Source: an uncultured Blautia sp.
GTDB taxonomy: Bacteria > Bacillota > Clostridia > Lachnospirales > Lachnospiraceae
Assembly: GCA_946538475.1 (NCBI GenBank)
Contig: CAMNGN010000075.1
Coordinates: forward strand, 1-9,241
Length of the DNA: 9,241 bases
Reading direction: 5' to 3'
A model generated the notes under the pieces. The model was not told where the DNA came from and made no database searches. It was given only the letters and a program-made list of their open reading frames with translations. This document shows positions 1 through 5,740 of this stretch, one piece after another (the first letter of the stretch is position 1; each line of letters begins with the position of its first letter). Both the position numbers and the translations under genes were made by a program.

Positions 1-690
1 GGTTACGAGTTTGCCGTGAGCAAGCCCGAGGTTCTGTATCATTTTGATGACCGCGGCCGCAAGCTGGAGCCCATGGAGATCGCTTACATCGACGTCCCCG
101 AAGAATTCTCGGGCACCGTCATCCGCATGCTGAGCGAGCGTAAAGGTGAGCTTCAGGGCATGAGCACCGCCAGCGACGGCTCCGTGCGCCTTGAGTTTAA
201 CATTCCTTCCCGCGGCCTGATCGGCTTCAGAGGTGATTTCCTTACTTCCACAAAGGGCACCGGCATTCTGAACACGATGTTTGACGGCTATTCTCCCTAC
301 AAAGGAGACTTCCCCTATCGTAAACAGGGCTCTCTGATCGCCTTCGAGGCAGGCGAGACCGTCACCTACGGCCTCTTCTCCGCCCAGGAACGCGGAACCC
401 TTTTTGTGGGCCCAGGCGAGAAGGTCTACGGCGGCATGGTCATCGGCCAGAGCGGCAAGGGCGAAGACATCGAGCTCAATGTCTGCAAGACCAAGCATCT
501 TACCAACACCCGCTCCTCCAACGCGGACGAGGCGCTCAAGCTTACTCCGCCCAGGAAGCTGAGCCTGGAGCAGGCCATCGAGTTTATCGATTGGGACGAG
601 CTGCTCGAAGTGACTCCGTCGAGTCTGCGTATCCGCAAGCGTATTCTCGATTCGCGCGATCGGAAGAGGGCGGCGTTCCACAACAAATAA
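1..690 (+). CDS. typA: Translational GTPase TypA/BipA, C-terminal part (5' end outside window)
   Basis: This is the last 229 codons of a TypA/BipA-type ribosome-associated GTPase; the reading frame is open from base 1, so the GTPase and translocation-factor domains lie upstream of the window. The visible part starts in the EF-G-like domain V (GYEFAVSKPEVLYH, then EPMEIAYIDVPEEFSGTVI). It continues into the BipA-specific C-terminal domain: RGLIGFRGDFLTSTKGTG, then a Gly-rich stretch around VGPGEKVYGGMVIG. The end shows the family signatures TNTRSSNADEALKL, PPRKLSLEQAIEFI and VTPSSLRIRKRIL. In the family, TypA binds the 70S ribosome and helps 50S assembly and stress or cold adaptation. It is convergent with the GRE activase and shares a terminator with it, so it marks the housekeeping edge of the locus. 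Identity is clear from the C-terminal motifs. An apparent GTG start at base 16 is an internal codon. Confidence 0.95.
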   Translation, partial: GYEFAVSKPEVLYHFDDRGRKLEPMEIAYIDVPEEFSGTVIRMLSERKGELQGMSTASDGSVRLEFNIPSRGLIGFRGDFLTSTKGTGILNTMFDGYSPYKGDFPYRKQGSLIAFEAGETVTYGLFSAQERGTLFVGPGEKVYGGMVIGQSGKGEDIELNVCKTKHLTNTRSSNADEALKLTPPRKLSLEQAIEFIDWDELLEVTPSSLRIRKRILDSRDRKRAAFHNK

Positions 691-696
691 TGATAT

Positions 697-732
697 AAAA
701 AAATCGGCGGCCTTTTTGGCCGCCGTTTTTTT
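697..732. terminator. Bidirectional intrinsic terminator between typA and the activase
   Basis: A perfect 8-bp stem (CGGCGGCC 705-712, loop TTTTT, GGCCGCCG 718-725) is flanked by seven A on the left and seven T on the right. It therefore has a U-tract for both directions. It sits 7 bp after the typA stop, and the activase stop codon (731-733) overlaps its right edge, so it serves both convergent genes. Confidence 0.95.
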
Positions 733-1522
733 AACCACCGATTATACACTTAAGTCCCGTCTTCTCCACTACCCCTCTGAGCATGATCATATGCTCCCGG
801 GAAGGAGTCTCCACATCCCCCATCGGATAGGGCCGTCCGAGGCCCACATACTTATCATACCCAAGCCTGTGGTAAGGAAGAATATGCATCTGTTTAACCC
901 CGGGAAGCGAAGCCGCAAATTCCGCGATCGCCCTGATCTCTTCAGGGGTCTCGTTGAAGGTCGGAATGACCGGAGTACGGATGACCAGTTCGCACTGCCC
1001 CGACTCGGCCACGCGGCGGGCATTCTCAAGCATCAGCGAGTTCTCCCTGCCGGTAAACTCTCTGTGCTTCTCTCCGTTCATATGCTTGATGTCCATCAGA
1101 TACGTATCAAGATAGGGAAGAAGCATCTCGATGCGGGCATAGTCCGCGCAGGCCATGCTCTCCAGCGCAGTCGTAAAGCCGGCATCCTTGGCCGCATGCA
1201 GCAGGTCGCGGGCAAACTCGGGCTGAAGCAGGCTCTCGCCGCCCGAAAGGGTAAGCCCGCCCAGGGACCTGCGGTAATAGATGCGGTCCTTCTCGACCGT
1301 CTCCATCACCTCACGGACCGTGGTGTCCTCCCCGACAATTTTGATCTTACCGTTATTCTGCCGCATCTCCTGAATCTCGTAGGACTGCGATTCGGGGTTG
1401 CAGCACCAGCGGCAGCGAAGCACGCACCCTTTCAGAAAAACAATGGTGCGGATTCCGATCCCGTCATGTATCGAATATCTCTGTATATCGAAAATTCTGC
1501 CTTTTGTGTCTAAGTAGCTCAT
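731..1522 (-). CDS. Glycyl radical enzyme activating enzyme (radical SAM), short single-cluster form
   Basis: 263 residues. It is a radical SAM protein of the PflA-like activase family, which uses S-adenosylmethionine and a [4Fe-4S] cluster to abstract H from the glycine of its partner GRE. The cluster motif CX3CX2C is at C33, C37 and C40 (KGCVLRCRWCCNPES); an extra C41 sits where Ser or Ala is usual. The SAM-binding SGGE motif is at 93-96, followed by Ser instead of the common Pro. DIKHM at 143-147, VIPTFN at 185-190 and HILPYHRLGYDKY at 213-225 are also typical. Only about 47 residues separate the cluster motif from GG-SGGE, so the ferredoxin-like insert with two extra clusters seen in many dehydratase and lyase activases is missing. 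The ATG at 1522 is preferred because GGGGAG lies 5 nt upstream; a TTG at 1549 would lengthen it by nine residues without a comparable site. It lies 167 bp downstream of the GRE, the obvious partner. Confidence 0.93.
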   Translation of the reverse strand: MSYLDTKGRIFDIQRYSIHDGIGIRTIVFLKGCVLRCRWCCNPESQSYEIQEMRQNNGKIKIVGEDTTVREVMETVEKDRIYYRRSLGGLTLSGGESLLQPEFARDLLHAAKDAGFTTALESMACADYARIEMLLPYLDTYLMDIKHMNGEKHREFTGRENSLMLENARRVAESGQCELVIRTPVIPTFNETPEEIRAIAEFAASLPGVKQMHILPYHRLGYDKYVGLGRPYPMGDVETPSREHMIMLRGVVEKTGLKCIIGG

Positions 1523-1527
1523 ATAAT

Positions 1528-1533
1528 CTCCCC
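1528..1533 (-). promoter_or_regulatory. Ribosome binding site of the activase
   Basis: GGGGAG on the minus strand, separated by 5 nt (ATTAT) from the ATG at 1522. It decides the start over the in-frame TTG at 1549, which encloses this site inside its coding sequence. Confidence 0.8.
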
Positions 1534-1635
1534 AGAAATGATCTGTCAACCGTTTTCACGAGTTCCTGTCCACAGGTCAGAGGTGACCGCAGCCGCAAAA
1601 GCAAAGACAACCGGAAATCACTTTGCTGTTTGCCT

Positions 1636-1688
1636 GTAACTGATAATCCACTCTGTGAGCTATCGGTTACCCTTCTGCTAACGGTAAC
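1636..1688 (-). repeat. Overlapping inverted repeats in the GRE-activase spacer
   Basis: On the transcript strand, three related segments follow the GRE stop codon: GTTACC (1688-1683), GGTAACCGATA (1671-1661) and TATCAGTTAC (1645-1636). The middle segment can pair with the first (6 bp, 11-nt loop) or with the third (9 of 10 positions, one C-A mismatch, with CAC/GTG in the loop able to extend it), but not fully with both. There is no U-tract, so this is not a standard terminator. It may stabilise, process or attenuate the mRNA between the two cistrons. The role is inference. Confidence 0.45.
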
Positions 1689-1689
1689 A

Positions 1690-4224
1690 TCAGAAATCAA
1701 AGCCCTGCTCCGTACGATTGATGATATCATCCTGCAGTGATTTGGAAAGTGTGGTGAACAATGCGGAATATCCGGCCACACGCACTACCAGATACTGATA
1801 TTTCTCCGGATGTGCCTGCGCATCGAGCAGTGTAGCCTTATCCACGACATTGAACTGCATATGCATACCCTTCTGATCGAAATAGGTACGGATAAGCGAC
1901 TCAAAATCGTTGAGTCCCTTCTCGCCCGCCAGCGCTGACGGATGGAACTTCTGGTTGAGCAGCGTTCCGTTCGAAGCGATCATATGGTCGATCCTTGCGA
2001 CAGAGTTTGCGGTAGCTGTAGGACCGTTGGTATCGTGTCCGGACATCGGTCCGATACCGTCCGCCACCGGCGTATGCGCGAGACGACCGTCCGGCGTAGC
2101 TCCGGTCTGCTGTCCCAGCGGCACGTTTGCCGAAACCGGATAGATGCCGGCCTGGAACATACCACCGCGCGGGTTTTTATATTTTTCCAGCGGTTTGGTG
2201 TACAGATATGCACAGTCACGCGCAAAATAGTCCACCTCGGGAATATCGTTACCGTATTTCGGAACTTCCTCGATCATCTCGAGAAGATCATCAAACTTCT
2301 TCTTCAGTTCGTCGGAGACCTTCATATTGCGGAAATTCTCCACCATCTGCGCGATGTCGGCGGCCCCCACTTCTCTTCCGCTCTTTCTGAGCTCATTGAC
2401 CACCGCCACAGTCATGTCACGGATGGCAAACTCATCAAAGCCCTTGCCATAGTTAAGATCCAGCGCCTGTTTGTACTCCTGAAGCGTGACCTTCTTCTGC
2501 TCATACACGAGGGTCTTGATCGCATACAGCGAATCCGCCACGTTGGCAATACCAAAGCACTGCGGGCCGGTAAAGTTGTATACCGCACCGCCCTGCTCTG
2601 TGGTCAGGCCGCGCTTGATACAATCGTCGACCATACAGGAGAGCCACGGAAGCGGTATTCTCTCGGCATGTGCCTGGTCGATGGAATTGTCCGCGTTGAC
2701 AAGCAGAGAGATCTGATATTCCATCTGGGCCTTGTAGGCATTCCAGAAATCTTCAAATGTGCGCAGATCCTCAAGCTCTCCGGTCTGAATACTGACTTTT
2801 TCGCCCTTATCGTAGCCGTTGGAGAATACAAACTCGAGCGGACGGCACATGTTGAAGAATGCCGCATCGTGCCAGCCCATGGTCTTTCCGCCAACCTGCG
2901 GCTCCACGCAGCCGATAATACAGTAATCACGCGCCTCATCCATCGGAATGCCGCGGTTCATGAGCGCGGGAATGATAATCTCGTCATTGTAATATGCCGG
3001 CAGGCCGATACCTGTTCTGGTAAGACGGCAGGCCTCATGCATCAGCGCGTGCGGAGAAAGGTTCCACACACGGATAGAGAGTGACGGCATAGGAAGGCCT
3101 ACGTGATCGGAGGCCCAGATGCACATGAACGAAAGGTCGTTGGTCGCATCCATGCCCTCGCGGGTCTGTCCGCCCACGATAAGGTTCTGGAACAGACTGT
3201 AGCCTGCAAATCCCTTTGCGGAAGCCGCGTCACGGCACTTGTTCAGGTCGTTCAGCTTGACCCAGATGCAGTCGATGAGCTCCTGCGCCTGATCTCGCGT
3301 AAGGATGCCTTTGTCGAGGTCTGCTTTATAATAAGGATACATATACTGGTCAAAGCGGCCCGGCGAGATGGAATGTCCGCTGGATTCCAGCTGAAGCAGC
3401 TGCTGGATGAACCAGAAGGTCTGGCATGCCTCGCGGAAGGATGTCGCCGGTTTACGCGGTACCTTTCTGCACACTTCGCTGATCGTCACCAGCTCTGCCT
3501 TGCGTGCAGGGTCGGAAGTATTCTTGGCCATCGCCGCGGCAAGCTCGCTGTAGCGCTCCGCATAACGAATGACCGCCTCGCAGCTGATCACCATGGCTTC
3601 GAGCAGCGTATGCTTGCGGGCATAATCGCCGTCTCCGACGTTCATGGTAGCCTGTTCCGCACGGATCTTAGCGATGATCCCTTCAAAGCCGAGCTCCATA
3701 ACTTCCCAGTATTTTACATTAATATGACCTACGCCGTTGTAGAAATAATTGCCCGGCGTGAACACATTGTGCTCGATAGCCTTCAGTGTCTCGGCAGTCA
3801 TGTACGACGTGGCAAGATCGCTGCTTGTACGGCCCTTCCAGTAAGGATGAACCTCGCGCAGTTTGTTTTTGGTCTCCTCAGAGATATAGAACGGATCGGC
3901 CTCACGCGTCGCAACGGTGTCAAACTCCGGCTCCAGCCATTCGAAGGAGAACTCGGGATATGTCTGACAGCCGCGGGGAGCCAGCGTAGTGCTGCCTACG
4001 ATAAGCTCTTCGTCGCGGATAATGATCGGGATATTATCAAGAATATGCTCAAATGCGTGAGCGCGGCGCATCACCATCGGCTCGTTCTCGGTCTGACGGT
4101 AGGATTCCGTCACCAGGATGGCACGGGCGGCCTCGATCTCGGGCATTTTCCGGTACAGATTTTCTACAAGTCTGGTGATTCGTTCCGACTTGACTGTAGG
4201 GGTGGAATTATAGTTTTCCGCCAT
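1690..4224 (-). CDS. Glycyl radical enzyme of the dehydratase/lyase type (CxE active site), substrate unknown
   Basis: 844 residues, full length for the glycerol/propanediol dehydratase-like GRE group. The N-terminal PFL-like domain fills most of the protein. The thiyl-radical loop DYCIIGCVEPQ puts Cys439 and the general acid/base Glu441 two residues apart, as in eliminating GREs and unlike the Cys-Cys of pyruvate formate-lyase. The glycyl loop near the C-terminus reads VVRVAGYSALF, with Gly818 as the radical site. His167 (NGVGHINV), His284-Ser285 (SSGHSISPGRFDQY), Tyr342 (FAGYSLF) and Asp453 (GWHDAAFFN) fall at spacings matching, from memory, the diol-binding residues of Clostridium butyricum glycerol dehydratase. 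A polyhydroxylated or diol substrate is therefore plausible, but not proven. The ATG at 4224 has a GGAGG site 8 nt upstream; upstream extensions (ATG 4242, GTG 4290) lie in the leader. A promoter is at 4311-4339 and the activase follows. The context fits no standard named pathway. Confidence 0.93.
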   Translation of the reverse strand: MAENYNSTPTVKSERITRLVENLYRKMPEIEAARAILVTESYRQTENEPMVMRRAHAFEHILDNIPIIIRDEELIVGSTTLAPRGCQTYPEFSFEWLEPEFDTVATREADPFYISEETKNKLREVHPYWKGRTSSDLATSYMTAETLKAIEHNVFTPGNYFYNGVGHINVKYWEVMELGFEGIIAKIRAEQATMNVGDGDYARKHTLLEAMVISCEAVIRYAERYSELAAAMAKNTSDPARKAELVTISEVCRKVPRKPATSFREACQTFWFIQQLLQLESSGHSISPGRFDQYMYPYYKADLDKGILTRDQAQELIDCIWVKLNDLNKCRDAASAKGFAGYSLFQNLIVGGQTREGMDATNDLSFMCIWASDHVGLPMPSLSIRVWNLSPHALMHEACRLTRTGIGLPAYYNDEIIIPALMNRGIPMDEARDYCIIGCVEPQVGGKTMGWHDAAFFNMCRPLEFVFSNGYDKGEKVSIQTGELEDLRTFEDFWNAYKAQMEYQISLLVNADNSIDQAHAERIPLPWLSCMVDDCIKRGLTTEQGGAVYNFTGPQCFGIANVADSLYAIKTLVYEQKKVTLQEYKQALDLNYGKGFDEFAIRDMTVAVVNELRKSGREVGAADIAQMVENFRNMKVSDELKKKFDDLLEMIEEVPKYGNDIPEVDYFARDCAYLYTKPLEKYKNPRGGMFQAGIYPVSANVPLGQQTGATPDGRLAHTPVADGIGPMSGHDTNGPTATANSVARIDHMIASNGTLLNQKFHPSALAGEKGLNDFESLIRTYFDQKGMHMQFNVVDKATLLDAQAHPEKYQYLVVRVAGYSALFTTLSKSLQDDIINRTEQGFDF

Positions 4225-4230
4225 GGTTCC

Positions 4231-4237
4231 TTCCTCC
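4231..4237 (-). promoter_or_regulatory. Strong ribosome binding site of the GRE gene
   Basis: GGAGGAA on the minus strand, with GGAGG 8 nt before the ATG at 4224. It fixes the start at that ATG; an in-frame ATG at 4242 would include this site in its own coding region and has no good site of its own. Confidence 0.85.
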
Positions 4238-4259
4238 TTCATGGAATATATGAACGCTC

Positions 4260-4299
4260 TGACCCATCCACGTATCCGGTATCCGTACACTCCGGGTCA
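4260..4299 (-). repeat. Inverted repeat enclosing a tandem 7-bp repeat in the GRE leader
   Basis: TGACCC and GGGTCA (4260-4265 and 4294-4299) form a perfect 6-bp inverted repeat with a 28-bp interior. Inside it, GTATCCG occurs twice in direct tandem (+ strand, 4272-4278 and 4279-4285). If the promoter call is right, this lies at the very start of the roughly 80-nt GRE leader, as either an RNA hairpin or a protein-binding site. No known riboswitch was recognised. Confidence 0.5.
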
Positions 4300-4310
4300 T
4301 ACTAATAGTT

Positions 4311-4339
4311 AATATAACATACCCCCTGCCGGAAATCAA
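4311..4339 (-). promoter_or_regulatory. Sigma-A-type promoter of the GRE operon
   Basis: On the minus strand, TTGATT (4339-4334) and TATATT (4316-4311) are separated by exactly 17 nt. That is 4 of 6 and 5 of 6 matches to the consensus boxes. Transcription would begin near 4304, giving a leader of about 80 nt. The preceding gene has its own terminator at 4438-4475, so an independent promoter is expected here. Confidence 0.7.
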
Positions 4340-4391
4340 TCATAAACGCAAAAAATATCGTCACAATCCAAACAAAATTAACATAATAATA

Positions 4392-4408
4392 TGTGGTTTT
4401 TTGTGGTT
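4392..4408. promoter_or_regulatory. Direct repeat TGTGGTT x2, candidate regulator site upstream of the GRE promoter
   Basis: TGTGGTT occurs at 4392-4398 and again at 4402-4408 on the + strand (AACCACA on the transcribed side), repeating with a 10-bp period, one helical turn. It lies about 90-105 bp upstream of the predicted transcription start, between the flavoprotein terminator and the GRE promoter. AraC-family regulators commonly bind direct repeats, and one is encoded nearby, but the link is inference. The A/T-rich setting makes chance repeats more likely. Confidence 0.4.
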
Positions 4409-4437
4409 CTTGAGTCGAATTCCTCGAAATACAAAAG

Positions 4438-4475
4438 AAAAAAGAGCCACAAATGTTGTTTTGTGACTCTTTTTG
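4438..4475 (-). terminator. Intrinsic terminator of the flavoprotein gene
   Basis: On the minus strand, AGAGTCACAAA (4470-4460), a 6-nt loop and TTTGTGGCTCT (4453-4443) form an 11-bp stem with one G-U pair, followed by a T run. It begins about 18 bp after the flavoprotein stop. In the + direction the same stem has one C-A mismatch, so it works best for the minus-strand gene. Confidence 0.9.
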
Positions 4476-4493
4476 ATCTTTACGTCTTATTCT

Positions 4494-5495
4494 TTATTTC
4501 TTGATGTTTCCGAAAGCATTCTCATCCGGTGTAAAAACGCCCGGGTTGAAGTCCGCGTACGGTGCCTTCAGCTCTTTCAGATTCTTGATGGTTCCCGAAG
4601 GCTGAGCCTGGGTCTTGATCTCGGTGGAGTGCTCAAGCTTGCCGAGCCAGCGGAGACGCGAACGATTCTGCTCTTCCTCGGTAAAGTGAACCTTGATCTT
4701 TCCGTTCTCGATCGAAGCGGTACCGTGGCTTCCGCAGACTACGCAGTCGACGGAGCAGCCATCGTGGGATACCTGAAGAAGTCTGGTATGGCATACCGGG
4801 CAGACGCCCTCTTCTTCACCGCGCCATTTAAGACGCTCTTCCTCGGTCTCGGCGTTGATCGAAGCAAGCAGGTTCTGTCCGACCTTGGTCATTCTCTCCA
4901 TCATCTCGGGATATCCGAGGACGGACTCATGAGCCATAGCTCCGTAATACTCAACGGTATCGATAACATCGATCCCGATCGGGAAGGTGAACTCATACAT
5001 CATCGGAAGGGTGAGCGCGATCCAGTTCTCGGTCATAGCGCCGCCGACAGAGATGAGCGCTGCGCTGCGTTTCTTGAAGGTTCTGGCATCCGGAAGCTTC
5101 TCCTCCGGCTTTCCTGCCGCTTTGCCCTCGTCATAGGCAGCTTTTCTGAAGGTGAGGTCATGGCTCGGTCCGATCCTGTCGCAGATCGTTTTGAAACGTC
5201 CCGTTACGGAAGTCTCATATGTCGGACATGCGATGACCAGACCGTCTGCCTGCATGATGCACTCATCAAGAATGTCAAAATCATCGTGGCGTACACAGTA
5301 TCCTCTTCCGCGTCCGGTGATCATTCCGATAACGCAGGAGATACATCCATTGCAGTTGGTGATGTTCAGGTCATCTGCGCGGATAAAAGCGACCTCGCAG
5401 CCTGCCTTCTCGCACTCCATGAGGGCCTGTTTGACCATGATATCACAGTTGCTCATTTTTCTTCCGAAAGAAACACCCAGTACTTTCTTTGCCAT
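4494..5495 (-). CDS. Flavodoxin-fold (NADPH-dependent FMN reductase-like) protein with Fe-S-type Cys motif and C-terminal Cys-rich knuckle
   Basis: 333 residues. Residues 1-110 look like an FMN reductase/flavodoxin-like fold: an N-terminal strand and phosphate loop (VLGVSFGRKMSNCD), then the PTYETSVTGRFKTICDRI block at 91-108. Cys48, Cys51, Cys54 and Cys67 (CNGCISC, then Cys 12 residues on) resemble the compact cluster motif of iron-sulfur flavoproteins, whose last spacing is usually shorter (4-7). Residues 232-254 hold CPVC, then Cys247, Cys251 and Cys254, a zinc-ribbon or rubredoxin-like knuckle. The protein is cytosolic; no signal peptide or membrane segment is seen. It lies between the regulator and the GRE, with its own leader and terminator. 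Given its place, it may feed electrons to the GRE activase or reduce a pathway intermediate; this is inference. Start ATG at 5495, with GGGAG 7 nt upstream. Confidence 0.85.
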   Translation of the reverse strand: MAKKVLGVSFGRKMSNCDIMVKQALMECEKAGCEVAFIRADDLNITNCNGCISCVIGMITGRGRGYCVRHDDFDILDECIMQADGLVIACPTYETSVTGRFKTICDRIGPSHDLTFRKAAYDEGKAAGKPEEKLPDARTFKKRSAALISVGGAMTENWIALTLPMMYEFTFPIGIDVIDTVEYYGAMAHESVLGYPEMMERMTKVGQNLLASINAETEEERLKWRGEEEGVCPVCHTRLLQVSHDGCSVDCVVCGSHGTASIENGKIKVHFTEEEQNRSRLRWLGKLEHSTEIKTQAQPSGTIKNLKELKAPYADFNPGVFTPDENAFGNIKK

Positions 5496-5497
5496 AA

Positions 5498-5562
5498 CCC
5501 GTCTCCCTTCTCAAAAGGACTGCGGAACATCGGTCGTTATCCACCTCACCGTTCTCCCGCAG
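5498..5562 (-). promoter_or_regulatory. Structured leader of the flavoprotein gene (long hairpin plus SD-pairing hairpin)
   Basis: On the transcript strand, CTGCGGGAGAACGG (5562-5549) pairs with CCGATGTTCCGCAG (5533-5520) over 14 positions with two mismatches and one wobble, leaving a 15-nt loop. Right after it, CCTT-TTGAG-AAGG (5518-5506) forms a small hairpin that takes in the start of the ribosome binding site AAGGGAG. The tight succession of a stable stem and an occluded ribosome site suggests control of translation. No known riboswitch class was recognised. Confidence 0.45.
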
Positions 5563-5565
5563 CCC

Positions 5566-5579
5566 CATGATCATGTCAA
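5566..5579 (-). promoter_or_regulatory. TTGACA box overlapping the palindrome CATGATCATG
   Basis: A perfect -35 hexamer TTGACA (5579-5574, minus strand) overlaps the 10-bp palindrome CATGATCATG (5566-5575). No good -10 box lies 16-18 nt downstream (nearest GAGAAC), so a promoter here would need an activator or does not exist. This is a weak call, given as the only -35-like signal in the spacer before the flavoprotein gene. Confidence 0.25.
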
Positions 5580-5663
5580 TTTCTTTATCTGTTTTTCATG
5601 AGTAAATATTACCGGTTATTCTTCGTTGCCGCATCGATAATGGAAGCGCAAATCACAGCATAT

Positions 5664-5699
5664 GTTGCACAAATCATTTCTCGATACAAAAAGTGCAAC
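5664..5699. repeat. Inverted repeat GTTGCAC / GTGCAAC next to the regulator terminator
   Basis: A perfect 7-bp inverted repeat: GTTGCAC at 5664-5670 and GTGCAAC at 5693-5699, 22 bp apart. Its right arm overlaps the base of the regulator's terminator stem. It could be a protein-binding site for the flavoprotein promoter region or an alternative fold of the 3' end of the regulator mRNA. Confidence 0.4.
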
Positions 5700-5721
5700 A
5701 AAGTAATATACTTTGTTTCAC
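5688..5721 (-). terminator. Intrinsic terminator of the regulator gene
   Basis: On the minus strand, AACAAAGTA (5717-5709), loop TAT, TACTTTGTT (5705-5697) form a perfect 9-bp stem. It is extended by GTG/CAC past one mismatch and followed by five T (5692-5688). It lies about 20 bp after the regulator stop and separates it from the flavoprotein gene. Confidence 0.92.
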
Positions 5722-5740
5722 TCCTTTATGTGACTCACGT

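Noticed and set aside
16..690. GTG at 16 as start of a complete small gene
   Set aside because: The frame is open to base 1 and the residues before it (GYEFA) continue the TypA domain V motif, so the gene is truncated by the window edge.
716..1513. 265-codon + strand frame opposite the activase
   Set aside because: It begins inside the terminator stem and overlaps a clear radical SAM gene throughout.
1523..1549. TTG at 1549 as the activase start
   Set aside because: It adds nine residues with no family similarity and buries the GGGGAG site that serves the ATG at 1522.
1575..1588. GGTCA-GAGG-TGACC small hairpin in the GRE-activase spacer
   Set aside because: Only 5 bp, no U-tract and no relation to a start or stop; likely chance.
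1690..4224. Pyruvate formate-lyase identity
   Set aside because: PFL has two adjacent active-site Cys; here the loop is GCVE with one Cys and a Glu two residues on.
1690..4224. Hydroxyproline dehydratase or choline lyase identity
   Set aside because: No proC-like gene, shell protein or aldehyde dehydrogenase is present, and the pocket spacing fits glycerol dehydratase better; a hydroxyproline-type enzyme cannot be fully excluded from sequence alone.
4225..4290. GTG 4290 or ATG 4242 as the GRE start
   Set aside because: The extension is translated leader sequence containing the GGAGG site and inverted repeat; the family N-terminus and ribosome site both point to ATG 4224.
3103..4305. Long open frames on the + strand opposite the GRE (also 1942-3084)
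   Set aside because: They show no recognisable domains, lack ribosome sites and mirror the codon pattern of the GRE; they are antisense shadows.
5498..5562. Known riboswitch before the flavoprotein gene
   Set aside because: A simple long stem is seen but none of the conserved cores of FMN, cobalamin, SAM or other classes known to me.
4473..5570. 365-codon + strand frame opposite the flavoprotein
   Set aside because: Its composition is that of an antisense shadow, it runs through a terminator and the flavoprotein leader, and no motif is seen.
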